The notes under the pieces: model-generated | What the model was told of the DNA's origin: nothing | What the model saw: only the letters and a program-made list of their open reading frames with translations | Database searches by the model: none | In this document: piece by piece, positions 1-9,687 of the stretch | How the letters are laid out: each line of letters begins with the position of its first letter | Numbering within the stretch: the first letter of the stretch is position 1 | Made by a program: the position numbers and the translations under genes | From: an uncultured bacterium | Lineage (GTDB): Bacteria > Pseudomonadota > Alphaproteobacteria > Sphingomonadales > Sphingomonadaceae | Length of the DNA: 57,757 bases | Reading direction: 5' to 3' | Assembly (NCBI GenBank): GCA_903884945.1 | Contig: CAISGR010000163.1 | Coordinates: 1 to 57,757, forward strand

Positions 1-406
1 CGGCGAGGCGGCGATACTGGTTGTAGATCGCGCTCATCGGCTGGCGATGCGCCGCCATGTCGCGAAAGCCGTCCGCCGTGATCTTCCCCGGCTGCACGAT
101 CAGGTGCGACGCCATCGGCAGATAGCCATAGACGCGCTCGCCCACCGCGATCTCCGGGTGGCGCGAGGCGATCACCCGGGCATGGCCCCAGACGGGCACG
201 ATCCCCCAGCTTTCCGGCGCCGGGAAGAAGTTCCAATAGCCGAGCTGATCGCCGACCACGGCATAGGTGACGTTGTTGGCGGTGACCGCGAAGGCCTCGA
301 TCTCGAGCAGCACCTCGCCCTCCTTCGGCTCGGACACCAGGGTCTCATTGATCGCGGTCTGCGCCAGGTCTTCCCGCCGCACCATCATCTCGCGCTTGAT
401 CGGCAT
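1..406 (-). CDS. DUF2855 family protein (5' part, truncated by window edge)
   Basis: The gene reads leftward and runs off the window, leaving about 135 N-terminal residues. The ATG at 404-406 is preceded by a good GGAGGG ribosome site. The visible part contains ANNVTYAVVGDQLGYWNFFP, then PVWGHARV and a GERVYGYLPMASHLIV stretch, which is the pattern I associate with the N-terminus of DUF2855, an uncharacterised family with some resemblance to medium-chain dehydrogenases. The reaction and substrate are unknown. It is divergent from the XRE regulator at 570, so that regulator could control it, but nothing in the sequence proves this. Confidence 0.75.
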   Translation of the reverse strand, partial: MPIKREMMVRREDLAQTAINETLVSEPKEGEVLLEIEAFAVTANNVTYAVVGDQLGYWNFFPAPESWGIVPVWGHARVIASRHPEIAVGERVYGYLPMASHLIVQPGKITADGFRDMAAHRQPMSAIYNQYRRLA

Positions 407-512
407 GCCCTTCTCCCTCCCGCGCCCCCCAGCGCGCCCCGGCGGCATCATGAGTGCAGGCGACGCCGAACGCCAGCCCCGACCGCCGCGTCGGCACCGA
501 ATTCGGGAGCAC

Positions 513-541
513 TTGCCGCACGGGTGCGTTCGCAGGATAAG
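513..541 (+). promoter_or_regulatory. Possible sigma-70 promoter of the XRE gene
   Basis: TTGCCG at 513-518 and GATAAG at 536-541 are separated by 17 bases. The -10 is only a fair match to TATAAT. It lies about 30 bases upstream of the XRE start codon, in the gap between divergent genes. Confidence 0.35.
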
Positions 542-569
542 GATCAACCGATCTGGTTAGGAGAGCACC

Positions 570-1133
570 ATGATCACCGCGATCCGGGAAGTGCGCCGCG
601 CCAAGGGGCTGACGCTCGAGGACGTGGCCCGGCGCTGTGCGCCGCCAACGACCGCGCAGACCATCGGCCGGCTGGAAACGGGCATGCGCACCGTGTCGGT
701 CGGATGGCTCAATCGAATCGCAGCCGCGCTCGGCGTGACCGCCGCCGACCTGGTGAAGCTGCCGGCGCGCGCGGGCATCGACGTCGCCGCCGTGCTGGAC
801 GCCGGCGGCGCGCACGCGCCGAAGCGGCCATCGGCGCTCACGCCGCCATCGCCCGCGGCCGGAAGCGTCGCAGTGCTCATCGTCGCCGGGGTCGGCGACT
901 ATCGCGCCGGCGACGAACTCTGGTGCGAGACCCTCGCGCCCGAAGCCTATGCGGGCGCGCTCAACCGCGATGTGCTGGTGCCGCGCCCGGCGGGGCGCTT
1001 CCTGTTCGGGCGGCTGATCGGGCGCGAGAAAGGCAGGCTGCAGGTCCTGCCGCTCGGCGCGGGCACGCGCCAGCAGGTCGTCGCCGATCCGCCCTGGATC
1101 GCGCGCGCGGCACGGCTGATCCGGGCTTTGTGA
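570..1133 (+). CDS. XRE-family helix-turn-helix regulator
   Basis: A 187-residue protein preceded by an AGGAG ribosome site. Residues about 4-63 form a Cro/C1-type helix-turn-helix, with AKGLTLEDVARRC as first helices and a QTIGRLETG recognition segment followed by LNRIAAALGVTAADLVKLP. After an Ala/Pro-rich linker there is a domain of about 85 residues with alternating strand-like segments (VLIVAGVGDYRAGDELW, GRFLFGRLIGREKGRLQVL). That arrangement recalls regulators with an added C-terminal sensing domain, but I do not recognise it. The target is unknown; the divergent DUF2855 gene is the obvious candidate. Confidence 0.8.
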   Translation: MITAIREVRRAKGLTLEDVARRCAPPTTAQTIGRLETGMRTVSVGWLNRIAAALGVTAADLVKLPARAGIDVAAVLDAGGAHAPKRPSALTPPSPAAGSVAVLIVAGVGDYRAGDELWCETLAPEAYAGALNRDVLVPRPAGRFLFGRLIGREKGRLQVLPLGAGTRQQVVADPPWIARAARLIRAL

Positions 1134-1136
1134 GAC

Positions 1137-1212
1137 TGGTGGGCGATGACGGGCTCGAACCGCCGACATTCTCGGTGTAAACGAGACGCTCTACCAACTG
1201 AGCTAATCGCCC
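1137..1212 (-). tRNA. tRNA-Val (anticodon TAC)
   Basis: The reverse strand folds as a 76-base cloverleaf: acceptor GGGCGAT pairs with ATCGCCC, D arm GCTCAGTTGGTAGAGC, anticodon stem TCTCG/CGAGA with loop TTTACAC (anticodon TAC), and T arm GGCGGTTCGAGCCCGTC. The discriminator A and CCA are encoded. It sits next to a decayed region with a foreign methylase remnant, as is common where elements integrate at tRNA genes. Confidence 0.95.
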
Positions 1213-1379
1213 CGCGCTCGGGAGCACGCGTAATAGCGCCGTTTTTAGAACGGGCAAGGTTTCTATTCATATCTGAAAGCGGCATAAAAGAGAAACACAA
1301 GGCGTCCCAGGAACAGCAAGGAGAGCTCCCAAATGCGGCGGCCGCTCCGCCCTAAATGAGCGCAGCTGCAGCATCCACA

Positions 1380-1520
1380 GCCTGCAGGAGCCGATCCTGA
1401 TCGCCGCCAGCTGTTCACCCGGCGTTCGAAGTGGTCGCGCTCGATGGCGCCTTGCCGATGGTCGTTCTCGAAAGCCCAATAGGGCGGATCGAGATAGAAC
1501 TGCCTCTCGAGCGCGGCCAA
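1380..1520 (-). pseudogene. Remnant of a D12-class DNA adenine methylase
   Basis: On the reverse strand one frame encodes QFYLDPPYWAFENDH followed by IERDHFERR. This matches the DPPY catalytic motif and following segment of Dam/D12 N6-adenine methyltransferases (typical pattern YLDPPYWG.E..Y, then F.R.DF..L). Only about 40 residues are preserved. There is no N-terminal FxGxG region, and the frame continues into unrelated sequence. I read it as a decayed phage or island gene. It is unrelated to the intact CcrM at 12451. Confidence 0.5.
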
Positions 1521-1556
1521 GCCTAGCAGCCGGCAGGCGCTCGCCCGCCTCGCGCC

Positions 1557-1703
1557 TCAATCCTTCGTGATGTTCAACTTCTGGCGCGGGCCGCGACGCG
1601 ATCGCCTGGCACGGGCCCGGCTCCGGAACAGCATATAAAGACTCCCACAGGAAAGAGCGCCGAGAAACGCAAGCAATCCGACGCCGATGATCGTCTGGGC
1701 CAT
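1557..1703 (-). CDS. Small single-span membrane protein (48 residues), tentative
   Basis: A short leftward frame encodes MAQTIIGVGLLAFLGALSCG, then LYMLF and a strongly basic tail (RSRARARRSRRGPRQK). That is one hydrophobic helix followed by positive charges, which would place the C-terminus in the cytoplasm. There is no convincing ribosome site, and the neighbourhood is decayed, so this may be a remnant. No function is assigned. Confidence 0.35.
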   Translation of the reverse strand: MAQTIIGVGLLAFLGALSCGSLYMLFRSRARARRSRRGPRQKLNITKD

Positions 1704-1924
1704 GCATCGAATGCTACGATCGTTCTTTTCATGAGTCCAGCGATCGAGGAGGTCATGCCCATTCCCCCTTAATGGCGACGCTAGTAAATGGACTTGTCGA
1801 AATTATCGCCATAATGGAGCCACGTGGCAGCGTAGATACAGCTTCTTGTCTTTTCATCATATTATCCGAAACAGCGCAAAAATGTATCCGATACGCACTT
1901 TGTTTTCCTTCACTTCCACGCGTT
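1704..1924. other. AT-richer gap with no recognised gene
   Basis: This stretch upstream of the methyltransferase gene is visibly richer in A and T than its surroundings. Short open frames exist on both strands, but none has a recognisable motif together with a plausible ribosome site. Together with the methylase remnant it suggests the scar of an old insertion next to tRNA-Val. Confidence 0.4.
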
Positions 1925-1953
1925 TTGATTCCGGACATGGCGCGCGGTATGAT
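1925..1953 (+). promoter_or_regulatory. Sigma-70-like promoter of the methyltransferase gene
   Basis: TTGATT at 1925-1930 and TATGAT at 1948-1953 have exactly 17 bases between them. The start codon at 1965 follows by only 11 bases, so the transcript would have a leader of a few bases at most. No Shine-Dalgarno sequence precedes the ATG, which fits a leaderless message. Confidence 0.55.
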
Positions 1954-1964
1954 AAAGATTTCGC

Positions 1965-2684
1965 ATGGGTACGGTCGACACTCTGCTGTTCCGGAAGGCG
2001 CCGGCGAGCCACGACCTGCTCACCAAGCTTGAATTCTACCGAAGACGATATGGACTATTCCACAGTCTGGCCCGGTTCGCGGCGACCAGAGCGCGCTTTC
2101 TGTGGCCGATCATCGGGCCAATGGTCTCCGGCCCGTATCGGCGGCGATGGGCAGCGAGCGCCGATGGACCCAAACTGCTCAATCTCGGCGGCGGCAGCAA
2201 CATCATCGCGGGCGCGCTGACGGCCGATGTCGATCCGCGCGCCGACTGCTATGTCGACGCGCTACGGCCGCTGCCGTTCGAAGACGCCTCGGTCGACCTG
2301 ATCCTGCTCGAGGAATTCATCGAGCATGTCAGCAAGGAGGCGGGAGCCCGGTTGCTGCGCGAATGCCGGCGCGTGCTGAAGCCCGGCGGCAGCATTCGAG
2401 TCGCGACCCCCGACCTGGACTGGCTCGGCACCGGGATCGTCGGGGGAACCGTCGACTGCGACCTGATGAACTCGACCTTCTACGGCCACGGCCATCGCTA
2501 TATCTACTCCCGCGCGGAAATGGCGAAGACGCTTGAAAGCGCCGGCTTCGGGGCCGTACGCCACTCGTCCTACGGGGATCCTGAATCGGCCCTGGGCTAT
2601 CTCGATTCCCACGCCCGGCGCTTTGCGCACGACCCACTGCTCTCACAATATATCGAGGCGAAAAGGCCGGCCGGCGCGGCGTAG
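1965..2684 (+). CDS. Class I SAM-dependent methyltransferase
   Basis: A 239-residue protein. The SAM-binding glycine loop is LNLGGGSN (residues 72-79), an acidic strand end follows at ADVD (87-90), and the motif LPFEDASVDLILLEEFIEHV spans 103-122. LRECRRVLKPGGSIRVATPDL then gives the usual post-motif segment. The layout resembles predicted methyltransferases of the type found near polysaccharide genes, but no such genes are adjacent and the acceptor is unknown. About 70 residues precede the core. The start is supported by the promoter ending at 1953, although there is no ribosome site. Confidence 0.75.
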   Translation: MGTVDTLLFRKAPASHDLLTKLEFYRRRYGLFHSLARFAATRARFLWPIIGPMVSGPYRRRWAASADGPKLLNLGGGSNIIAGALTADVDPRADCYVDALRPLPFEDASVDLILLEEFIEHVSKEAGARLLRECRRVLKPGGSIRVATPDLDWLGTGIVGGTVDCDLMNSTFYGHGHRYIYSRAEMAKTLESAGFGAVRHSSYGDPESALGYLDSHARRFAHDPLLSQYIEAKRPAGAA

Positions 2685-2719
2685 CGCACTGCCGGGCCGC
2701 AGCACCGGGGCAAGGCGGC

Positions 2720-2740
2720 GCCGGTGATAACCGGCCTTTC
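2720..2740 (+). terminator. Weak hairpin terminator after the methyltransferase gene
   Basis: GCCGGT, loop GATA, ACCGGC, then CTTTCC. The stem has only six pairs and the T run is short. Confidence 0.4.
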
Positions 2741-2807
2741 CGACGACCCCGGCCAATCGCGGTTTCCGATGCGGCGCCCCAGCCCGCGCGGGGCCGCTGG
2801 CGCGGTC

Positions 2808-3752
2808 TCAGGCGACGATCAGGCCGGCCCGCTTCATCGAGACGAAATAGCCCTCCATCCCGTCACGCGCCGCAGGCGAGAGCGCCATATAGGCGCGGCG
2901 CTTGTCGAACGGATCGGCCTGCCGCACGAACAGGCCGGCCTCCGTCATCTTCGCGATCCAGCGCAGCGCCGTGGTCGGTGCGACGGAAGCGGCGATGCAC
3001 AGGCTAGAGACGGAAACCTGGCTTCGCTCCAATTCGGCCGCGTAGAGATCAAGCAGCATGTCCCAGGCCGGATCCTCGAACATCCCGCGCTGGAAGAACT
3101 GGTCGCGCAGGCGCCGGACGCGGATCGTCTCGCGCACATCGCGCGCCGTGATCGATTTCGGATCCACCTCCGGGAGCATCTCCTCGCCACTCTCCCCCGC
3201 GGGATCCTCCGCATCCGTCGTCATAGTCGCTTCACTCTCCCGGGTCAGGCGCGCCAGCACCTTCACAATCCGCGCCACTTCGGCGTTCAGTCGCTTCAGC
3301 CGTTCGGCATCCCGCGTCGTATCCTGCAGGCGATCGCCGGGCCGTGGTGCCATCGCCATCGCTGCCGCGGCCGCCGCCGCGCGATCGGCGACGCTGGGCG
3401 TGCACAGCAGTTCGGCCCGCCCGGCGAGCAGGTGCGCGGCGACGAGATCGATCTGCCGGTCAGTCAGCGCGATCACGATGCGCGCGCCCGCCGCCTCGGC
3501 CAGGGCGGCGATGCGCGGCAGGACCTCCTCGAGCAGCGAATCGGGAACATGCTCCGCCTCGACCATCATCAGGCCGAGCGCTGCCTGGCGATCGAGCCGC
3601 TCGACCGCGCCGGACCAGGCGACGCGCCCGCCGCCGCGCCCGCCGGCAAGCGCGACAGCCGCCTCGGCAGCGGCCCCTTCGGGGCCTTCGTCCGAAATGA
3701 TCAGCGCGGGGATTCCATCAGTGTAGGTCGGACCGACCGCAGAGCGCGCCAT
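2808..3752 (-). CDS. MarR-like winged-helix regulator with N-terminal receiver-like region
   Basis: I place the start at the ATG at 3752 (MARSAVGPTYTDG) because it has an upstream GGTGAAG; a TTG 48 bases further upstream is also open. The product is 314 residues. The last 100 or so look like a winged helix: SQVSVSSLCIAASVAPTTALRWI as helix-turn-helix, then EAGLFVRQADPFDKRRAYMALSP as wing, with the DKRR of MarR proteins. The N-terminal half (LIISDEGPEGAAAEAAVALA, IVIALTDRQIDLVAAHLL) alternates strand and helix like a degenerate receiver or nucleotide-binding fold. I do not recognise the targets. Confidence 0.65.
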   Translation of the reverse strand: MARSAVGPTYTDGIPALIISDEGPEGAAAEAAVALAGGRGGGRVAWSGAVERLDRQAALGLMMVEAEHVPDSLLEEVLPRIAALAEAAGARIVIALTDRQIDLVAAHLLAGRAELLCTPSVADRAAAAAAAMAMAPRPGDRLQDTTRDAERLKRLNAEVARIVKVLARLTRESEATMTTDAEDPAGESGEEMLPEVDPKSITARDVRETIRVRRLRDQFFQRGMFEDPAWDMLLDLYAAELERSQVSVSSLCIAASVAPTTALRWIAKMTEAGLFVRQADPFDKRRAYMALSPAARDGMEGYFVSMKRAGLIVA

Positions 3753-3938
3753 TACTTCACCATCGCGATCCGGTCGCCCCCTCGGCCCGGACACGGACAA
3801 AAATACTCTTTCCGACGGAATGGGTTAGCCATTTATAGCTCCAATATGGAGCAAAGCGTGCGAAAACAAGCCAAATGGCATGCCCAGCGCGCGCGCCGGC
3901 TTCATCCGAAACGGATGCAACGGGCTATCCAGACAGCC

Positions 3939-4868
3939 TCATTCGAAGGCGGCGGCGATGCCCTCGCCCTCTTCCTCGAGCAGCGCGGCCGTGGCCGTCG
4001 CAATGCCCCCGGCCCAGAAAGCGATGCCGATCCCCGCGAGAATCGCGAAGCCGATCGTCCCGACGATCATCGCGATGCCGAAGGCGCCGAGCCCGCCGAC
4101 ATTGCCCTGCTGCAGCGCGGCCATCCCGCCCGGGCCGAAACCGCGCGCGATCTCCCCGAAAAAGGGCGCGACGACCAGGAGGAGCAGTGCGAGATAGCCA
4201 AGCATCAGCATCAGGCCGAGCACCAGGAAGCCGCCGAACATCGGCCAGAAATGACCCCGGGTCAGCCGCCACGCCTCGCCGATGGCGATCCGCTCGCGGA
4301 TCATGGTGAGCGCGATGCTCGGCGCGAGGCGGACCTGCAGCCAGACGATTCCGGCATAGAAGAGAAGCATCAGCACGACCGCCGAGGCCGGGATCTGCCC
4401 GAACGGCGCGGCCGACGCGTCCGGCGCCCCCGGCGCCATCGCCACGCCGGCGCCGATGAAGATCGCGAGAAGAATGCCGAAGACGACCGCGATCGCGATC
4501 ATGGCGATGAAGAAGAGCAGCGCCAGCCCCACCAGCCGCACCTCGTCCATGCCCAGCCGGATGAAGGCGAAGCCGCCGTCCTCCGGCCTGAGGACGGCGC
4601 GCAGGCCGGCGGCGACGAGCACCACCAGCAGGACGAGAATGCCGAAATCGAAGAGGTAGATCGACCCCATCATCGCCATCGGATCGGGCGGGACGAACTG
4701 GCCGCCCTGCATCGGCTCCATCCGCATGCGCAGCAGCGGCAGGACGAGCAGCAGGCCCCCGACGATCGTCGCGCCCAGATAGACGAGCCCCCAGATCGCC
4801 ACCGATACCGGCCGCTCGCGCACCAGGCGCAGCCCGCCGTTTATAATCGTCCCTGCCGTCAGCATCAC
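3939..4868 (-). CDS. Multi-pass membrane protein, GDPD membrane-domain-like
   Basis: A 309-residue protein with about six long hydrophobic segments, beginning with VSVAIWGLVYLGATIVGGLL and ending with IGFAILAGIGIAFWAGGIAT. The short basic N-terminus (TIINGGLRLVRERP) and the AWRLTRGHFWPMFGGFLVLG motif resemble the membrane domain associated with glycerophosphoryl diester phosphodiesterases (PF10110-like). There is no phosphodiesterase domain, so no enzymatic role can be claimed. It lies 67 bases downstream of pntB on the same strand and may be read through from it. Confidence 0.6.
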   Translation of the reverse strand: MMLTAGTIINGGLRLVRERPVSVAIWGLVYLGATIVGGLLLVLPLLRMRMEPMQGGQFVPPDPMAMMGSIYLFDFGILVLLVVLVAAGLRAVLRPEDGGFAFIRLGMDEVRLVGLALLFFIAMIAIAVVFGILLAIFIGAGVAMAPGAPDASAAPFGQIPASAVVLMLLFYAGIVWLQVRLAPSIALTMIRERIAIGEAWRLTRGHFWPMFGGFLVLGLMLMLGYLALLLLVVAPFFGEIARGFGPGGMAALQQGNVGGLGAFGIAMIVGTIGFAILAGIGIAFWAGGIATATAALLEEEGEGIAAAFE

Positions 4869-4935
4869 GAATTCCCCCCTGTCAGGCCACCTGCCGGCGC
4901 CACGAAGGGATCATGGAGCGACCTCGGCGACCTGC

Positions 4936-6399
4936 CTAGCCGAGGGCCTTCACGATCTCCTCGACCATCTTCTTCGCGTCGGCGAGCAGCATCATCGTAT
5001 TGTCCATGTAGAACACGTCGTTATCGACCCCGGCATAGCCGACGCCACCCATGCTGCGCTTCACGAACAGCACCGTCTTGGCCTTCTCCACATCGAGCAC
5101 CGGCATGCCATAGATCGGCGAGCTCTTGTCGGTCTTTGCCGCCGGATTGGTGACATCGTTCGCGCCGATGACGAAGGCGACATCGGTCTGGGCGAACTCG
5201 CTGTTGATGTCCTCGAGCTCGAACACCTCGTCATAAGGCACGTTCGCCTCGGCCAGCAGCACGTTCATGTGCCCGGGCATGCGGCCGGCGACGGGGTGGA
5301 TGGCGTATTTCACGCGGACGCCATGTTCCTTCAGCTTGTCGGCCATCTCGCGCAGCACGTGCTGGGCCTGGGCCACCGCCATGCCATAGCCGGGGACGAT
5401 GATGACCTGCTCGGCCTGTTGCATCAGGAAGGCGGCGTCCTCGGCCGAGCCGCGCTTCCACGGCCGGTCAGTCGCCGCCGCGGCGCCGCCGCCCGAGGTG
5501 TCGCCGCCGAACCCGCCCGCGATCACGCTGACGAAGCTGCGGTTCATCGCACGGCACATGATGTAGGACAGGATTGCGCCCGACGAGCCGACCAGCGCCC
5601 CGGTGATGATCATCGCGGTGTTGTGCAGCGTGAAGCCCATCGCCGCCGCCGCCCAGCCCGAATAGCTGTTGAGCATCGACACCACGACCGGCATGTCGGC
5701 GCCGCCGATGGGGATGATCAGCAGGAAACCGATCGCAAAGCTCAGGCCGGTGACGGTCCAGAAGATCCAGGGGCTCTGGTCCTGGGTGAAATAGGCGATC
5801 AGCCCGAGAATGCCGGCGAGCACGCCGAGATTGATGACGTGCCGGCCGGGCAGCATGATCGGCTTGCCGCCCATGTTGCCGTTGAGCTTGAGGAACGCGA
5901 TCACCGAGCCGGAGAAGGTGATCGCGCCGATCGCGACGCCGAGGCCCATCTCGATGCGGCTGACCGTCAGGATCTGACCGGCATCATCAGCGATGCCGAA
6001 GGCGCCGGGATTGAGATAGGCCGCGCAGCCCACCAGCACCGCCGCGAGACCGACCAGCGAATGGAAGGCGGCGACGAGTTGGGGCATTGCCGTCATCGCG
6101 ATTCGGCGCGCCGTGGTGATGCCGATCGCGGCACCGATGCCGATCGCGACGAGGATTTCACCCAGCGTTGCGGTGTCGAGCTGCAGGCCCCATCCGTCGC
6201 CGATCGTCGGGTCGGGAAGCTTCGGCACATGAGTGATCAGCGTCGTCAGCACAGCAAGCGCCATGCCGATCATGCCGAACCGGTTGCCACGCTGCGAACT
6301 CGCCGGCGACGACAGCCCCCGGAGCGCGAGGATGAAGCATACGCCGGCAATAAGATAAGCCAGCGCCGCCCACGGATTGACCGTCAGACCCTCGTGCAT
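4936..6399 (-). CDS. pntB: NAD(P) transhydrogenase subunit beta
   Basis: A 487-residue protein. PntB carries the proton channel and the NADP(H)-binding domain III of the proton-translocating transhydrogenase, which transfers hydride from NADH to NADP+ using the proton gradient. The N-terminal 280 residues contain about eight hydrophobic helices (ALAYLIAGVCFILALRGL onward). The C-terminal domain starts near residue 330 with VIIVPGYGMAVAQAQH and includes HPVAGRMPGHMNVLLAEA, GANDVTNPAA and KRSMGGVGYAGVDN, all typical of domain III. It is the last transhydrogenase gene of the operon, 25 bases after pntAb. Confidence 0.95.
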   Translation of the reverse strand: MHEGLTVNPWAALAYLIAGVCFILALRGLSSPASSQRGNRFGMIGMALAVLTTLITHVPKLPDPTIGDGWGLQLDTATLGEILVAIGIGAAIGITTARRIAMTAMPQLVAAFHSLVGLAAVLVGCAAYLNPGAFGIADDAGQILTVSRIEMGLGVAIGAITFSGSVIAFLKLNGNMGGKPIMLPGRHVINLGVLAGILGLIAYFTQDQSPWIFWTVTGLSFAIGFLLIIPIGGADMPVVVSMLNSYSGWAAAAMGFTLHNTAMIITGALVGSSGAILSYIMCRAMNRSFVSVIAGGFGGDTSGGGAAAATDRPWKRGSAEDAAFLMQQAEQVIIVPGYGMAVAQAQHVLREMADKLKEHGVRVKYAIHPVAGRMPGHMNVLLAEANVPYDEVFELEDINSEFAQTDVAFVIGANDVTNPAAKTDKSSPIYGMPVLDVEKAKTVLFVKRSMGGVGYAGVDNDVFYMDNTMMLLADAKKMVEEIVKALG

Positions 6400-6424
6400 C
6401 CTCAGCGCTCCCCCGGGTGCGGCA

Positions 6425-6718
6425 TCAACGCACCTTCTTCTTGTACATGGCCAGCATCCGCGCCGTGACCGCGAAGCCGCCGAAAATATTGACGCTGGCC
6501 AGAACCACGGCGAGCAGCCCGAGCCATTTCGAGGTCGCCCCGCCGCCGCCGATACCGATCGCAGCCGAGGCGATCAGCGCCCCGACGATGATCACGGACG
6601 AGATCGCATTGGTCACAGCCATCAGCGGCGTGTGCAGTGCGGGCGTGACGGACCAGACGACATAGTATCCCACGAAGCAGGCCATGACGAAGATCGACAG
6701 GATCGAGATGAAGTCCAT
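6425..6718 (-). CDS. pntAb: NAD(P) transhydrogenase membrane subunit alpha-2
   Basis: A 97-residue protein with three to four hydrophobic helices and the segments [20 protein letters not shown] and [16 protein letters not shown]. In many alphaproteobacteria PntA is split, and this small subunit carries the membrane helices of the alpha chain. It lies between pntAa (gap 46 bases) and pntB (gap 25 bases). Family length and motifs match, so the call is secure. Confidence 0.95.
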   Translation of the reverse strand: MDFISILSIFVMACFVGYYVVWSVTPALHTPLMAVTNAISSVIIVGALIASAAIGIGGGGATSKWLGLLAVVLASVNIFGGFAVTARMLAMYKKKVR

Positions 6719-6764
6719 GATTACCCCTGTTTATCCCCGGCGGCGGCGAAATGGCCGTCCACGG

Positions 6765-7886
6765 TCACGCAAGCAGTCGCGCATTCACGATCTTGCCGTC
6801 CTTGGTCAGCCGAATGGCATCGCCGATCTCTTCATCGAGCACCGGCCGCCCCGCTTCCTTGTCCCAGAAGGCGCTCAGGAAGTTGAACAGGTTGCGCGAG
6901 AACAGCGCCGAGCTGTCCGTCGCGAGCCGGCTCGGCACGTTGCGGTGACCGACGATCTTCACGCCCGAAACCGTGACGACCTCGCCCGCGACCGCGCCCT
7001 CGACATTGCCGCCCTGCTCGACCGCGAGATCGACGATCACGCTGCCGGGCTTCATGCTGGCGACCTGCGCCGCCGAGATCAGCCGCGGCGCCGGGCGCCC
7101 CGGGATCAGCGCGGTGGTGATGACGATATCCTGCTTGGCGATATGGCCCGAGACGAGTTCGGCCTGCGCCGCCTGATATTCCGGGCTCATCTCGCCGGCA
7201 TAGCCGCCCGATCCCTCGCCCTCGATGCCCGCGACATTCTCGACGAAGATCGGCTTGGCGCCGAGCGACTGGATCTGCTCCTTGGTCGCGCTGCGCACAT
7301 CGGTGGCGGAAACCTGCGCGCCGAGGCGCCGCGCGGTCGCGATCGCCTGGAGGCCGGCGACGCCGACGCCCATCACGAACACGCGCGCGGCGGACACCGT
7401 ACCGGCCGCCGTCATCATCATCGGGAAGGCGCGATCATATTCAGCCGCCGCGTCGAGCACCGCCTTGTAGCCGGCGAGGTTCGACTGCGAGGACAGGATG
7501 TCCATCGACTGGGCGCGGGTGATGCGCGGCATGAACTCCATCGCCAGCGCCTCGATGCCGGCCGCAGCATAGGCATCGACGCGGGCGCGCTCCCCGAACG
7601 GGTTGAGGCTGGCGGCAAGCCAGGCGCCGGGAGCAATGCCCGCGAGGGTGGCGGGATCGGGACCCTGCACGCCCAGGACGATCTCCGCGCCGTTCAGCGT
7701 CGCGGCGCGCGTGCCCACGCTCGCGCCGGCGGCCGCATAATCGGCATCCGCATAGGAGGCCGAGTCGCCCGCCCCCGCTTCGATCGCCATCTCGGCGCCG
7801 AGCGCAGTGAATTTCCTGACGGTTTCGGGGGTCGCGGCGACGCGGCGCTCGCCCGCGGCCTGCTCCTTGAGGACTGCGATCTTCAC
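6765..7886 (-). CDS. pntAa: NAD(P) transhydrogenase subunit alpha-1 (NAD-binding)
   Basis: A 373-residue soluble subunit starting at GTG. It holds the NAD(H)-binding domain I: MKIAVLKEQAAGERRVAATPE at the N-terminus, LSSQSNLAGYKAVLDAA, and the dinucleotide loop VFVMGVGVAGLQAIATARRLGA, followed by SATDVRSATKEQIQSLGA. It is related to alanine dehydrogenase, but the split gene order with pntAb and pntB identifies it. The start codon follows the stop of the upstream coxIV-type gene by seven bases, so the two are almost certainly cotranscribed. Confidence 0.95.
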   Translation of the reverse strand: MKIAVLKEQAAGERRVAATPETVRKFTALGAEMAIEAGAGDSASYADADYAAAGASVGTRAATLNGAEIVLGVQGPDPATLAGIAPGAWLAASLNPFGERARVDAYAAAGIEALAMEFMPRITRAQSMDILSSQSNLAGYKAVLDAAAEYDRAFPMMMTAAGTVSAARVFVMGVGVAGLQAIATARRLGAQVSATDVRSATKEQIQSLGAKPIFVENVAGIEGEGSGGYAGEMSPEYQAAQAELVSGHIAKQDIVITTALIPGRPAPRLISAAQVASMKPGSVIVDLAVEQGGNVEGAVAGEVVTVSGVKIVGHRNVPSRLATDSSALFSRNLFNFLSAFWDKEAGRPVLDEEIGDAIRLTKDGKIVNARLLA

Positions 7887-7893
7887 CCGCGGC

Positions 7894-8019
7894 TTAACGC
7901 GCGATCAGCCAGATCACCAGCATGGCGATCAGGAAGCAGGCGACTGCGCCCCATTTCAGCATCGCTATCACCTTGTGATAGGTGACTTCGTGAACCTTGA
8001 TCTCGCCGTCTCCGGCCAT
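7894..8019 (-). CDS. aa3-type cytochrome c oxidase subunit IV
   Basis: A 41-residue protein. The N-terminus GDGEIKVHEVTYHKVIAM is followed by one transmembrane helix (WGAVACFLIAMLVIWLIA). This is the pattern of the bacterial aa3 oxidase subunit IV family (PF07835), a single-helix accessory subunit. Its position as first gene of the transhydrogenase operon, seven bases before pntAa, links respiratory chain and NADPH supply. No other oxidase gene is in the window. Length and motif both fit the family. Confidence 0.85.
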   Translation of the reverse strand: MAGDGEIKVHEVTYHKVIAMLKWGAVACFLIAMLVIWLIAR

Positions 8020-8163
8020 TGTCCTAATCCCTGTAGCCGCCCGTGGTGACGCTGCTTAGCGGGCACGACGCTGTCCCTCAAGTCCCGCCTTGGGGCGTTT
8101 AAGGGCGCTTTTACACCTAAGGTCTATGGTTACCGCAAGAACCGGGATGATTGGACAAGCGGA

Positions 8164-9588
<1,425 letters not shown>

Positions 9589-9687
9589 GCCCGGCGTTAC
9601 CGGTACCATCTCGCCAGCGACGAATGATATAGGCTATAGGATCGCCACGGCCCGCGGCATGCCCGCGCGAAGCCGGGGAGAGACGCC

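Noticed and set aside
2724..5153. Very long open frame on the forward strand
   Set aside because: Composition is Arg/His/Asp-rich with no fold or motif, and it is antisense to the MarR-type and membrane protein genes; a GC-rich shadow.
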